Shown here: positions 10,871-22,607 of the stretch, in pieces | How the letters are laid out: the number at the start of each line of letters is the position of its first letter | Numbering within the stretch: position 1 is the stretch's first letter | Origin: Aurifilum marmelostoma | Lineage: Eukaryota; Ascomycota; Sordariomycetes; Diaporthales; Cryphonectriaceae | Length of the DNA stretch: 64,000 nucleotides | Direction of reading: 5' to 3' | NCBI GenBank assembly: GCA_027559495.1 | Contig: JAMXSV010000021.1 | Location: 310,001 to 374,000 of the forward strand | Program-made: the position numbers and the translations under genes | The notes under the pieces: model-generated | Told to the model about the DNA's origin: nothing | The model's input: the letters and a program-made list of their open reading frames with translations, nothing else | The model's database searches: none

Positions 10871-13800
10871 ATGGAACCAGGAGCCTCCGCTCTCTGGAGC
10901 GGCCAAGCGCCTTCGCCCGAGAAATCCTCCCAACTCTTGATCCGCGACTATCCTCACCGCGCCATCGCCATCGTCTCCAACGACCACGCCCTCATCTTTC
11001 GCCATAGCCCTACCACCAACGAGGCCATCGCCAATGGCTCCCTCACCTCTGTGCCCTCCGCCCGGCCCCGAGCTGGCACCGGTGGCAGCCTGTCCGACGG
11101 CCATGCCCCCAAGTGTATGGTGGAGTTCACAACCGTGACCACCAAGACCCTCAGCGAATACAGGCCTTTGACGCCACGGCCGATATATGGGACCTTGGGC
11201 TTGATCTCGGTCGGCCGCGATGTCTTCCTGTGTGTCATCACGCACGCCTCGCGCGTTTCTACCCTGCGCCCGGGCGAGACCATCGAGAGGATCCTGGCCG
11301 TCGAGTTCTACGGCCTCAACACCTCCGAGTACGACGATGTCTTCTCCTCCATCGATCCCTACGAGCTTGAGATGTCGGACAATGCCTCGATATATGGTCA
11401 GACCTTGAACAGGAGGGAAGGAGGGGTGGAGCACCCGTGCTTGGACGTGCAGAAGTTATTGAGCAATGGTAGTTTTTACTACAGCACCGATTTCGACCTC
11501 ACCAACCGGCTGCAGGATAGACCGCCGGATGCAAACACCTTTGACATTGACAATTTCGACGAGGGCTTCCTGTGGAACTCGTACATGATCAATCCGTTGG
11601 TTCAGTTCCGGTCCAGGCTGATGCACCATGAGAGGGAAAGCCTTGACCAGTCGCGGATCCTGACCTCAGCCATACGAGGGTTCTGCTTGACCATGACTAT
11701 CCCTCAGTCGGTAGCCCCTCTGCGACAGGCCAAGACAGGCATACCGTCCTACCTGACGATAATTTCTCGACTATCCTGCCGGCGAGCTGGGACGCGCTTC
11801 AACTCAAGGGGCATTGACGACGACGGCAACGTGGCCAATTTTGTGGAGACCGAGACGATCTACTGGAGCCCGTCCGGCGTCCTGTTCTCCTACGCACAGG
11901 TTCGGGGCTCAGTGCCTGTGTTCTGGGAGCAGGCAGCAGGGCTGCTCCCGGGCCAACAGAAAATCAGTATCACGCGGTCGCCCGACGGCACGCAGCCAGC
12001 CTTCAATAAACACTTCTCGCACCTCGAACATAACTACGGCGCGGTCCACGTGGTCAATCTGCTTAGCGAGTCGAAGCCCGGTGAGGTCGAGCTTAGCCAG
12101 CTGTACCGCTACGGCATCAACCACTGCCCTCTGAGCCGGCCGGGCGACAAGCAGTCTGAGGAGCATGCTTTGCTGAAAATAACGGAGTACGATTTCCATG
12201 CCGAGACAAAGGGACCAACCGGCTACGAGGCTGCCAGGGGTATCCGGCGGTATATTGAGGACTCAGCAGAAGGATTTGCATATTATCTGGCGGTGGAGAC
12301 AGACAGCCCTGGAGAACAGGCAAATGGTACCCCTCACACCAACAGGCGTTACGTGGTTCTACTTCAACAGGAAGGCGTCTTCCGGACAAATTGTCTCGAC
12401 TGCTTGGACCGCACGAACCTCATCCAGACGCTCGTGTCCCAATTGGCTGTCGAGGCGTTTCTGGGTCATCGAGGAGAGCATGCAGCGCCGGATTTCTGGA
12501 TGAGACACTCGAGTCTCTGGGCCGACAATGGAGACAACCTATCGCGAATCTATGCCGGCACCGGCGCTTTGAAGTCTTCGTTCACGCGACACGGGAAAAT
12601 GTCTCTGGCTGGGGCCATTGCAGACGCTCGCAAGTCTGCGACGCGGCTATACATCAACAATTTTACAGACAAGCAGAGGCAAAACACTATTGATATGCTG
12701 TTAGGCCGGCTGGTAGGACAGGCACCAGTCTCTCTCTATGATCCGATCAACGACTACGTCAATGGGGAGCTGAACAGACGCGGTGCGGAATTCTCATCAA
12801 CCGAGAACATCAGGATGTGGGTTGCCATTGCTATGCTCGCCCGCCTTCTTGCCACTGACTTATGACAGCTTGGTTGGAACTTTTAATCTAAACGGCCGAA
12901 CCGATGGCATAGACGAAGACCTCTCTGCATGGTTATGTCCCGAGGTAACCGGTACAAGCCAGCCCGAGATTGTTGTCGTCGGTTTTCAAGAAATCGTCGA
13001 GTTGAGTCCGCAACAGATCATGAACAGCGACCCCACCAGGAAGCAACTGTGGGAGCATGCCGTGCGCAATTGTCTCAACACTCGAGCCCAGCAGATCGGT
13101 GGCGAGAAGTATGTGCTGCTGCGAAGTGGCCAGCTCGTCGGTGCGGCGCTTTGCATCTTCGTGCGGGCGTCAGTCCTCTCGAATATCAAGAACGTGGAGG
13201 GCTCGGTCAAGAAGACGGGCTTGTCCGGCATGGCTGGCAACAAGGGTGCAGTGGCGATCAGAATGGACTATGCAAATACTCATATCTGCTTCGTTACTGC
13301 TCATTTGGCCGCCGGCTTTGCCAACTACGATGAGAGGAACAAGGACTATGCAACAATCAGTAACGGACTGCGCTTCCAGAGAAACAGAGGCATTGATGAT
13401 CACGGTATGGGCCTTAGGCGACTTGCAGGATGTGTTTGTACATGACGAGTGCTGATGACTGCGGCTTTCTAGATACTGTTGTTTGGCTCGGCGACTTCAA
13501 TTACCGCATCGGGCTGTCTTGGGAGCGAGCCACTGAGCTGGTCCAACAGAAAGACCTCGAGCGGCTGTACGAAAACGACCAGCTGAACCTGCAGATGGTT
13601 GCTGGCCTGTCCTTCCCGTTCTATTCCGAGGCCCGCATCACTTTTATGCCGACATACAAGTTCGACATTGGCACAGACAACTACGACTCATCAGAGAAGC
13701 AGCGCATCCCGGCCTGGACCGATCGCATCCTGCGCAAAGGTCCCAACCTTCGTCAGCTGGCGTACAACTGCGCACCGCTCAAGTTCTCGGATCATCGGCC

Positions 13801-14968
13801 CGTGTATGCCCTTTTTGAGTGCCAAGTGAGCATCGTCAACGAGGCACAGAGGGACAAGATCAGTCATGACGTGTATCTGAGGCGCAAGGCGGAGGTTGGG
13901 CATGCCACAGCAAATATCACTACCGAGGATACCGAGGATGAAGACTTGATAGGCTACGATGCGATTGAGCCAGGCCTGCCGCCTGCCAGCTCTGATCGTC
14001 AGAAGTGGTGGCTGGAGAATGGAAAACAGGCCCAGTCCACCATCACGCCGCCGAAACCGTTGGATAATTCCACATCGACGATTCTCAACCCCAATCGGAC
14101 ACCTAACCCCTTTGGTCCGTCAGACGAGCCTGACTGGGTCACGGTGCCGCGGGCAGACTCACGACTGTCATCTTACTCCAGCATGTCTACGTCGCCATAT
14201 GAACACATCAACCACTCTACCTTCCTGCCGTCACTATCTTCATCCTTCTCGGGCACCCCTCCACAGCGGAAGCTGCCTCCCCCTTATGACCCGTCAGCTC
14301 TTCCTGCCAAGGTGGGCAGGCTGACGATGAACGACGAGCAACCTCAAGCCCTGCAGTTCAAGAAATTAGAAGCACCACCACCAGCACCACCACCTAGGAG
14401 GACGACTGGTCAGAATCTGTATTTCCCGCCGCCGCCAAACCAGACGCCTGTGCCTGCGGTCGGCAGCATTGCGAGAAAGCCGGCGCCGGCGCCGCCCATT
14501 CCTCGTTCAGTCTCTGCCGCATCATCTACGTCCCAAAAGACATCTAAGGGGCCACCACCGGCTGTGGCTAAAAAGCCGGCCCATCTGATCACCACCTCTC
14601 CACCTGCCGAGACATACTCTGACGCCTCTTTGTCTCCGACTGAGGCCAAAGCGAGACCGATACCCCCTCGTAGACCCTCCAGCGGGATGCAGGACGTCGT
14701 CTCCAGGCCTACGGTCCACGACGGCTTGCACCGCACCGCATCCGCAAGAGAGGCACCTACACACCGCTACCAGGACCATCCATCAGCACCGCTGCCGCCA
14801 CCGCGTAGAGCAGGTACCGCCTCGGCGGCATCTGGCATCAAAGGGTGGGCGCCACCCACTGGGGCCGTGGGACTCGTGGGGCTGGGGCTGTCCAAGGATG
14901 ACCGTCCCGCGCTGCCCGCCAGGAAGCCTGTGGCTATGAGCTCTCCAACCCCGCCCAGTGGATTCTCG

Positions 14969-14999
<31 letters not shown>

Positions 15000-15124
15000 A
15001 ACCTGTGCCTCCCCCAACCGCGAAGAAGCCGGTGGTTAAGGCCAAGAGCCCTGTGGTGGACCTATTGGGTGACGATGGATCAAACGCGATGGGGACATGG
15101 GAGGCTCTCAAACCTTCTTCGTAG
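10871..15124 (+). CDS. Synaptojanin-like phosphoinositide phosphatase (SAC + 5-phosphatase domains)
   Basis: Three exons, 10871-12816, 12869-13404 and 13473-15124, giving 1377 aa. The protein resembles yeast Inp51/Inp52/Inp53, which remove phosphates from membrane PI(4,5)P2 and other phosphoinositides and control endocytosis, TGN traffic and actin. The N-terminal half is a SAC domain with the catalytic C-x5-R motif CLDCLDR at ~508-514. A 5-phosphatase domain follows, starting at LVGTFNLNG and containing WLGDFNYRI (~832) and PAWTDRIL (~906). The C-terminal ~400 residues are Pro/Ser-rich with many PPPP and PxxP stretches and a Ser9 run coded by a CAG repeat, fit for SH3-type partners. Introns 12817-12868 (GTGGGT) and 13405-13472 (GTATGG) rejoin ENIRI/LVGTF and DDH/DTVVWLG. 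Which of INP51, 52 or 53 is the ortholog cannot be settled here. Confidence 0.93.
14971..14997 (+). repeat. CAG trinucleotide repeat coding Ser9
   Basis: Nine CAG units read in the AGC frame as serine in the Pro-rich tail of the phosphoinositide phosphatase. Such repeats often vary in length between strains. Confidence 0.9.
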
Positions 15125-16170
15125 TCCTCAAGAGGAAAAAGAAGAAAATCGAATAGCCATCAAAATGACATGCAAAAAATAAATCCGTAACACATTATTG
15201 AAGATTGGCTCTGTTTTTTTTTTTGTTTTTTTCGAAATTGGTGGCTTTTATGACTTTTTATCCAGGTATTTATGAAATACTGTTCCAGGTTTAATAGTCC
15301 GTGTAACCAAACTGGCTATTGGCACTGTGTTCATCAGCGGTCCAGCTCCAGTCTAGTGCGTGCGTGGGTCTCGCGTGCACGGTGCGGGACAACCGGGCGT
15401 AGATCAACTTAGATCAACTTTTTAGGACCTTCAGAACCAGAAATAAGGGGGGGTCGGTTGTCCATCATCTCCCGACCACCTTCGCCCGCGCCCTCTGCTA
15501 CACTTCGTCTCGCCTTGATCCCGGAGCTCGACGATTGTCCTGGCTGGAGCCAGCGCGCTTCAGCAAACCAAGGTATGCGCATGCTGCCCCGGAAAAGGAC
15601 TCTAGCTACAATGTCGCCGGGCGCCTGCTTTTGATTCTGCATTGCCGTGTGGAGGGGGGGGATATATTTAATCCTTGCCACTGTTGTGAGTGTGTGCCCA
15701 TTGGCGAGGCTGGGCGAGCTCATGTGAGAACTGACATCTGAGCTATGCAGGGACTTCAGCCTCTTCAGCATATATCTAATTTTAATCAAGACCACTTCCC
15801 TTGTTTAAAGGGCCTTATAATATCGAATCGGGATATTGTCCTTCACCCCAGTCTCGAAAGTTGGACGGTCTGTAGGTGCTGGCAGGCGGCAGACAGGCAG
15901 TTAATAGATGGGACGAGCTCCGGGTGTACTAGGGAGCTCTTGAGGGAGGACGCGGCCATCGTCATCTGAAAGTGGGTGACTTACTAGTATATGGTGCGTA
16001 TAATCTTCTCTCTTCTTTCACGTATGTCTCCCTGTGGTGAATCTCTGGTGGCCACCTCGTCCACGGAAGCAGAGAAGCCCTGCAGAGCTTCTCATATCAC
16101 CATGGCTGTAGGCAAAAGGGCTTGAACAAGGGGGAGTATGAGATGACGGTATGGATGAATCAGCCTGACC
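15125..16170. other. Spacer downstream of the phosphoinositide phosphatase
   Basis: About 1 kb with a T-rich stretch just after the stop (15210-15235) that fits a 3' UTR, and an adjacent direct duplication of AGATCAACTT at ~15401-15420. No coding frame is convincing. Confidence 0.5.
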
Positions 16171-17010
16171 ATGCGATATAGAAAACACATACATGCTGGG
16201 GGCCAACAAAAGACAATCGACAAGGACTCTGATTTATTGTCTTGCGGAAATCCAGCACTCGCGCCTCCGGCCATGGCGGCGACTCGCAGTCCCCCTTCCG
16301 TGCCTCCGCAGAGCATAGCGGACAGGCTCCTACCGCCAAAACGTCGAAAGCAGGTTGAGGTCTGGCTGGACGAGACGGTGCAGTTCAAGTCGCTGCAGAA
16401 CTGTGCCAGCGATAGACGCTTCGGCCATGCGTGGGACGCGGCGGGATATTCCTCCTCGTCGTCATCAGCAGCAGCATCATCCTCCTTACAGCAACAACAG
16501 CTTAATCACCCTTCATCTAATTGTACTACTACTAGTACGAGTAGTACTAATCATATAGCAACATGCCCGGTCTGCGGCCGTTACTTTATAGGCGAGAGAC
16601 CACCTCCGCCACCAACAGCAACAACAACAACAACAACATCACCAACACCAACAGCGCTGCGTCAGCCACAGCCGTCAGGGACTACAGAGCCGCCCTCGAA
16701 ACCCAGATCCGTCCTACAGGGCCTCAGATCGGCCATGAGCACCCTCAAACTCAGAGACCCCGAGGACAGATACGACCCAGCGCTGGCCACCAAGATGTAC
16801 CTTGTCGCTTCTTCCACCACGGACAAGGGCGAGAAAGGCGGCGGCGGGGCTGCCTCCATCAGCAGCAGCCTTGGCAGCTCAGATGACGAGAACAGCGGCG
16901 AGAAAGGCGGCGACCGGATTCTGGATGAGAGGATGGCGAGGCTTAGGAGGGCGCAGAAGTTGTTGGAGAAAAGCCAACAGCAACAAGAGAAGAAAGAAGG
17001 CGAGGAATGA
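16171..17010 (+). CDS. Hypothetical fungal protein with a CPVCGRYF motif
   Basis: An open frame of 279 aa from 16171; a second in-frame ATG at 16273 (MAATRSP, residue 35) would give 245 aa and may be the true start, since the first 34 residues are unlike the rest. Visible parts: a basic patch PPKRRKQVEVW that could be a nuclear signal, a segment LDETVQFKSLQNCASDRRFGHAWD that looks folded and conserved, a single CPVCGRYF half zinc-knuckle (~residue 131), long Ser, Gln, Thr and Pro runs, and a charged C-terminal helix (DERMARLRRAQKLLEKSQ). Only one Cys pair follows the zinc-binding pattern, so metal binding is uncertain. I do not recognise a named family. No intron is evident. Confidence 0.6.
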   Translation: MRYRKHIHAGGQQKTIDKDSDLLSCGNPALAPPAMAATRSPPSVPPQSIADRLLPPKRRKQVEVWLDETVQFKSLQNCASDRRFGHAWDAAGYSSSSSSAAASSSLQQQQLNHPSSNCTTTSTSSTNHIATCPVCGRYFIGERPPPPPTATTTTTTSPTPTALRQPQPSGTTEPPSKPRSVLQGLRSAMSTLKLRDPEDRYDPALATKMYLVASSTTDKGEKGGGGAASISSSLGSSDDENSGEKGGDRILDERMARLRRAQKLLEKSQQQQEKKEGEE

Positions 17011-19588
17011 GTGAGCGCTTGGGTATTTTTGGTCTTCATTACCACAACGTTTTTTTGGTTGTTGGATTTACTCTAATATTTATTTATTGGATGAATTAGT
17101 GGTGGTTAAGTGTCAGCACCAACATGGTGTGTCTCGAGGCCAACAAATCATCAAGTCTGGAACACGAAACAGGACAGCACTTAACTTGGAATCAGTTTTA
17201 GGAATAAACTACACCGAGCATCCATCATCCCACATGCTCTGGCCGTGCGGAAGCAGAGGACCAAGCCCCCCAAAAATCCCGTTCCCTTGTGAAGGGGGAA
17301 GTCCGCTGGCTTAACCCCGAGCATGGGCGTGCTTGGAGTGCGTGATATGCTTGGCCCCTCAAAGGCGGTCGCCCGTACGATCCGACAGAGCCAGTGGGTA
17401 AGAACTTGCCCTTAGTTGGTCATATTCTATCTCTCGCTCCCTCCTATAGCCGTGCTCTCTCTCGTCTTCAGTCAGCCCCGCGGGCCGGGTCGAGTCGACG
17501 TCGTCCGGAACGCATAAGTATGTCAGACCAGCCGACCGCAAACTAGGGCGCCCGCCCTCCCCTTTGGCCTCTGACTAGGTACTTTTTCTCCATGGGGTAT
17601 GCACCATCATCTACTATTGGATACAATATGCCTGAGGAAAAGGAGTAGAGAGTTTCACTCACTGACAAAGGCCGTGCGGCTTCTGTGTAAGTCGTCGTCG
17701 TCATCCTCTCGCCCCCCCTCCCTTCTCTTTTTCTCAACACCGCCCCTTCGCTGACTTTTGTGATACCCTACTCGGACGTATTAGATGTGCACTGTTGGCG
17801 GGACGAGGACGTACAACCTGGATCCTCTGGATTCGTTTTCTGGCTAGGCTACTGCCTCTTTTCCCTGTGGTGGTCTGGCTTTTCGTGTTCGAGATGCCCC
17901 TCCTCGGATCCTTGGCATCCTGATCCCTCTCTCTTTCTGTACACACCACACACATCAAGGTTGCACGAACCTCCTCTCAGATTCTTCCAAATTCGGTGTT
18001 CATGTCTCTCGTCTAGAGTGATCATATTCGTCACTCAAGGTCATCTCTTCAATTACTTTGTTGTTTAGAAATCCACAGTCTTCTGCTGCTCTTATCGAGG
18101 ATTTGGAAGCCTTTATATTGGTGCAAAGCCACGTGAGACCGGCGTGTTATACTTACCCATTACAAAGCAAACCACCAAGGATGCAACGTATCTCTGTCGA
18201 TAATTCAAATCTGTACTTCCAGAAGCTCCCAAAACGAGGAAGTTCACCCAGTGTTGTGCGAGAGAGGACGTCAGGCTATCATTCGAGCCCACGCCACATG
18301 GAAGGATCCTGTGTATGTTGGGAACGATCAGACCTATCCTGCAGACAAATACTGCTGGCTGCGACGCAAGAAGATTCCTTCACGCCCTGGGAGGGCAGTC
18401 AGTCAACTTTAGTACTGAGACCCCGATTCCAAAGAGCCTCCTTATGTCTCAGGGGCGGGGGCGAGAGTGTGTGGTCTCACTCTCTCCCCCCTCGGCGTCA
18501 TTTACTTGACCTATCTCCATCGTGTGTTGTCAGTACTTACACATCCCATACTAGACACAATAAATTATGCTGGCCACTCTACTATCCAGCTGGGCACGGC
18601 GGGGTAGATGAAAAGGAAAGAATAAGAAGAAGAAGAAAAAAGTCCCGCAGTTTGTGATCTCACCTCAGCAGATCCCCAAGCAACCGGCCACCACTGCAAC
18701 CCTGCGCGCAGCAACCTGCGTGAGCCGGCGCGAAGGATCCCCCACCCCGTGCGCAGCCCAGCGCGGCCCAGCCCAGCAACAGCGACCACCAGCAAACCTG
18801 CACTTTCCCTACCTTTGATCACAGGTGCTCTGCGGAGGATCGTCTCGCGCGGCCCAGGGCCCTCCACGACTGACTGCCGGCCTTCCTCCTGGCCATTCCT
18901 GGCAATTATTCTCACCCTCCAGCCTCCGCAAATAGATCCCGTTGCGCCCCAACCTGGTTTCAACTCGCCCAAAGCGTTGTCGGGCCGCGCAGGCTTTCCG
19001 CACTGATAGGATCGTGTTGGGGTTTCTTGGAAGATAGCACATATCTTACACGAGGAAGAGAGAAAGAGAGGCTTTGTAGGAAGAGAGAAGACAAGATGGC
19101 GCGACTGGGGAAGAAAAGGGTTCAGGATCGGGCCCTCAAAACGTCCGGTGCGCCCCCCCCCCCCCCTCAGAGACACACACCCACACTCGCTGGGCGTTCT
19201 CTCGCCACTCGGGGCTTTTACATGTCTCTAGTTTTCTTGTTCGTTTCTTATTCCCCTTAAGCCATGTTGTGGTGGATCACCTGCTCCTGAGCAGAAGAAA
19301 AGAGAAACTTGCCTCAAGCCGGCTTGTTGAGAACCAAAGAAGACAGAATTCTAAGAGGAAACTGTCATCTGGCCCACGCTCGTTCATGCGGTCGTTTTCT
19401 CTCATTACAAGTCCGCCAAATCTATGCCGAGAAAAGGAACTCACGTTTCTTGATATCATTATATCTCTGATACTCCGGGTGACAACGTTCTCTCTCTCTC
19501 TCTCTCTCTCTCTACACGCGCCAATATCCACAGCATAAATCGTCGCAGCCCCGACTACTCACTCCACACCACCAACCACCAAAGGGCG
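17011..19588. other. Spacer, 2.6 kb, no clear gene
   Basis: This stretch holds a poly(C) run of 14 at 19153-19166 and a (TC)n dinucleotide tract at 19491-19513, which lies just before the next gene and resembles the pyrimidine tract found near fungal transcription starts. An open frame near 18058-18657 exists but starts with TTG and shows no family pattern. Confidence 0.5.
19491..19513. repeat. (TC)n microsatellite in a likely leader or promoter
   Basis: About 11.5 uninterrupted TC units, 76 bp upstream of the ATG at 19589. Pyrimidine tracts of this kind commonly lie at fungal transcription start regions. Confidence 0.85.
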
Positions 19589-19984
19589 ATGATCACACCC
19601 ACCACCACCACCACCTCGGACGCAGACGGGATGATAGCGTCCACAAAGCAGCCCACCACCACCACCCCCACCCTTCTCCCCCTCCAGATACCCACCCGCC
19701 CGCACTCGACCAGAAGCTGGTCCCACGGCGACCTCGACAGACACCGCGCCGAGGTCAAGTTCGGCAAGGCCAAGCTGGCACGGCTGCTCAGGCCCGAGGG
19801 CGTGCAGACCGTCAAGATCGACACCAAGCTCGGGGAGGCCAGGATGGCGCGGCTGCTCCGGCCCAGAGGGGTGCAGTCCATCCAGGGGGAGAATGTACAC
19901 GGCAGGGTGGTGTGGAGGATTGTGGCGCCCAAGTCAACGGCGACGGCGCCAGATATGGGAGGAGTGAAGAGTGCGTGTGAGTGA
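19589..19984 (+). CDS. Small hypothetical protein with two tandem ARLLRPxGVQ modules
   Basis: 131 aa, single exon. After a Thr/Pro-rich N terminus the protein reads SRSWSHGDLDRHRAEV and then two tandem modules of about 23-24 residues: FGKAKLARLLRPEGVQ (within 19756-19821) and LGEARMARLLRPRGVQ (within 19828-19893). Both have the pattern G-x-A-(K/R)-(L/M)-A-R-L-L-R-P-x-G-V-Q. Only the plus-strand frame has this internal order, so I prefer it over the 178-aa frame on the opposite strand. There is no signal peptide or membrane segment. Function is unknown; the basic modules could bind nucleic acid or acidic partners, which is a guess. A second ATG at residue 15 is an alternative start. Confidence 0.6.
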   Translation: MITPTTTTTSDADGMIASTKQPTTTTPTLLPLQIPTRPHSTRSWSHGDLDRHRAEVKFGKAKLARLLRPEGVQTVKIDTKLGEARMARLLRPRGVQSIQGENVHGRVVWRIVAPKSTATAPDMGGVKSACE

Positions 19985-21265
19985 GGGGAGCGCAGAGGGG
20001 GAAGGGGAGGAGAAAGGGGGGGGGGGGGACTCTGCTGCAGCACGATGGGATGAATGATGAGTGATTCAAGTCTGCGGTTTTTAAGGCTCACCCAGCTATG
20101 AGTGGTTGTTTACGGCGTTGTATTGGGGACTGGGCGTTCCCGGTTCACTGCTAATTTGGGAACAGGTGCAGGAGGAGGTGGGTGTTGGCTGTCTTTGGTC
20201 AATATATGACTGGAGTCAAGGGACGAGAGGGATGTAATATTATCCTGGGAGTTCTTGCAATTTGAGGTGGCAGGTGAAGGCCTGGCCGAGATAATGTTTA
20301 TTGGGATAGCCATGAGGAGAGACGATACCCTGCCTTGTCTTTTTTTCTTTTCTTGCCCTATTCTTTCCTTCATCTGGTTGCTCGACAAGAAATACAAACT
20401 AAGATTTCTTTGGTCCTCGCCTTCACATTTTTCCTCCCATCTATTTGTCGCCTCTTCTGATCTAGAGTATCGTCTACACCGCAATACTCCGCGGTGAAGA
20501 GCCTTCTTCTCGTCATCCCTCAGACCATAACTCGAAGAAATGTGACGTCTCTAGGATAGGACTGATCCCCAAGAGACCTACGAAGGCTACCTACCTACCC
20601 CCAGCACGGGCAAGACGTATAGCATAGGGTGGACTAACAAAGAGACAAGGCGGCAATACGCAAACCTTCGTAAACACAGTAGTAGCATTTACAGACAGGA
20701 GGTTGGGTTGAAGACTGTTTTGATTTTTCTGGGGCTTTAAATTTGGTTTGTGTTGTGTGCGAAGACTGATAAACATCTTGGGGGGGAATCTCGAGACCAC
20801 CACTCTCGATATTGAATAGGCAAAAAAAAAGACACGAAACAGGAGGAGTTTATAAGGAAATCAACATAATCCATGAAAAACAAGTTCCAGGGCTTGTGAC
20901 ATCTCCACAAGAGGGGGTGAGCAGCCCCCACAGGGCCGTGACAGGTTCAAATGCTGCGTGTTTGACCAGGGGGGACACGAGAACCATGTGCTTCAGAGAA
21001 ACTTCCCCATGGGAGAGCCAGAATAGAAACAGAAGACGTGCCCTGTATCCTCGCTACCCGCAACAACCAACTCCCCTGGAAGAGGTGATCCCGATCGTGA
21101 CCAAATGCCATAAATCGCCTTTCCCTACCATCTTTCCCTTCCCAACGTCACCCGATCCACTGTTTGACACCATGGACGGTTCCGACATTAGCAGAGAATC
21201 GAACCTCCATCGACTTTTCGCAGGCGCTCAAAGGAACAGAGAGAGAGAGAGATGAAGAGAGCCGT
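19985..21265. other. Spacer between the small hypothetical gene and the 14-3-3 gene
   Basis: 1.3 kb with a G run of 13 at 20016-20028 and no credible coding frame. The part near 21265 is the 3' side of the 14-3-3 gene and includes a short (GA)n at ~21238-21252. Confidence 0.5.
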
Positions 21266-22607
21266 TTAGGTCTCGGTGGGTGCGGCCTCCTCTGTCTTGG
21301 GCTCCTCGGTCTTCTCCTCCGCCGGCTTCTCCTCCTTAGCAGCATCAGCAGGAGCGGCCTCGGCCTCACCGTTGTCGGACGAGGTCCACAGGGTGAGGTT
21401 GTCGCGGAGCAGCTGCATGATGAGGGTGCTGTCGCGGTACGACTCCTCGCTAAGAGAGTCGAGCTCAGCGATGGCGTCATCGAACGCCTGCTTGGCAAGG
21501 TGGCACGCGCGGTCGGGCGAGTTCAGGATCTCGTAGTAGAAGACGGAGAAGTTGAGGGCCAGGCCAAGGCGGATAGGGTGGGTGGGGGTCAGCTCGGTCT
21601 GGGCAACATCGGTGGCGGACTGTGGAGCAGAGGGAGACACGTTAGCAAGCTGAGCGCGTGATGGCTGGTGGGCACGTTGTCACCCATGCAGGAATTTTTT
21701 CCCCCTGTTCTTACCTTGTAGGCCTCGTGGGCAGCAGTGGCAGCAGTCTTGCGCTTCTCGCCAGAGGCGAACTCGGCGAGGTAGCGGTGGTAGTCACCCT
21801 TCCTGTATTGAGAGGAAGGAAAAAAAGAACCAAATGTCAGAAAACGAACGACTGAAAATATCGGGCCGCTGGGGAGGATATCGGCGTCTGCGATATATGC
21901 GCTCTCTTGGTTCGAGCTTACATCTTGTGGTAGAAGACCTTAGACTCGCCAGAGGCGGCGTTGGGGATCAGAGACTCGTCGAGGACGTCAAGGACATCCT
22001 GGCAGACCTTCTCGAGCTCCAGCTCGATCTTGGAACGGTACTCCTTGATGGTGCCAACGTGCTTGTCGGACCCCTTGGACTCCTCCTTCTGCTCGATGGA
22101 CGAGATGATGCGCCAAGAGGCACGGCGGGTTCCGACCACGTTCTTGTAGGCGACGCTGAGCAGGTTGCGCTCGTCGACGGTGAGCTCACCGCCGATCTTG
22201 GCCACCTCCTTCATGTAGGAGACCATCTCATCGTAGCGCTCGGCCTGCTCGCACAGCCGGGCGAGGAAAGTCTTGCTGTTGTTGGGGGTTTTGCTCCGGT
22301 CAGTTTTCTGGCGCAGGGGGGTGGGGGGTTGTGTGTAAGGCCCGCCTTCGTGGCGGTGACATAAAAAAACGAACCTCTCGCGCTGGAGATGACGGTCAGA
22401 TGTTAGCAACCAGATGGCCCTCAAAAGGTAGCAGAGAGCTTAGTGAAGATGCAGATGGAGTCAATGAAGCCATAGCTGAGGACGAACAGCCGGCGATAGG
22501 GGGAGGGCGGGGAGGCGGGCAGCAGCACGAGATACAGAGGAGCTCAGTCTCTCGAGGGGATCTGAGGGGTTCGAGGGGCGGCGGCAATGACTTACCTCAG
22601 TAGCCAT
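21266..22607 (-). CDS. 14-3-3 protein with an 8-nt microexon
   Basis: Cytosolic phosphoserine/phosphothreonine-binding dimer that regulates kinases, metabolism and polarity (BMH1/BMH2 family). Five coding exons: 22596-22607 (MATE), 22375-22382 (8 nt), 21922-22275, 21715-21802 and 21266-21619, giving 271 aa. Spliced, the start reads MATERESKTFLARLCEQAERYDEM, matching one of the two 14-3-3 types in filamentous fungi. Family hallmarks are NLLSVAYKNVVGTRRASWR, the phosphopeptide-binding KMKGDYHRYLAE region built across the exon 3/4 junction, and LTLWTS before an acidic Glu/Ala/Lys-rich tail. All introns are GT..AG; the one after the microexon has the unusual donor GTTCGT. Without the microexon the frame would break, so it must be included. 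Confidence 0.93.

Noticed and set aside
18058..18657. 199-codon open frame on the plus strand
   Set aside because: It starts with TTG, the first ATG is at 18181, and neither this frame nor the +1 frame (which has a locally protein-like stretch) shows a family pattern or good splice sites.
19555..20091. 178-codon minus-strand frame over the small repeat protein
   Set aside because: Its sequence is low-complexity Pro/Ser/Val that mirrors the Thr/Pro and repeat codons of the plus strand; the repeat pattern makes sense only on the plus strand.
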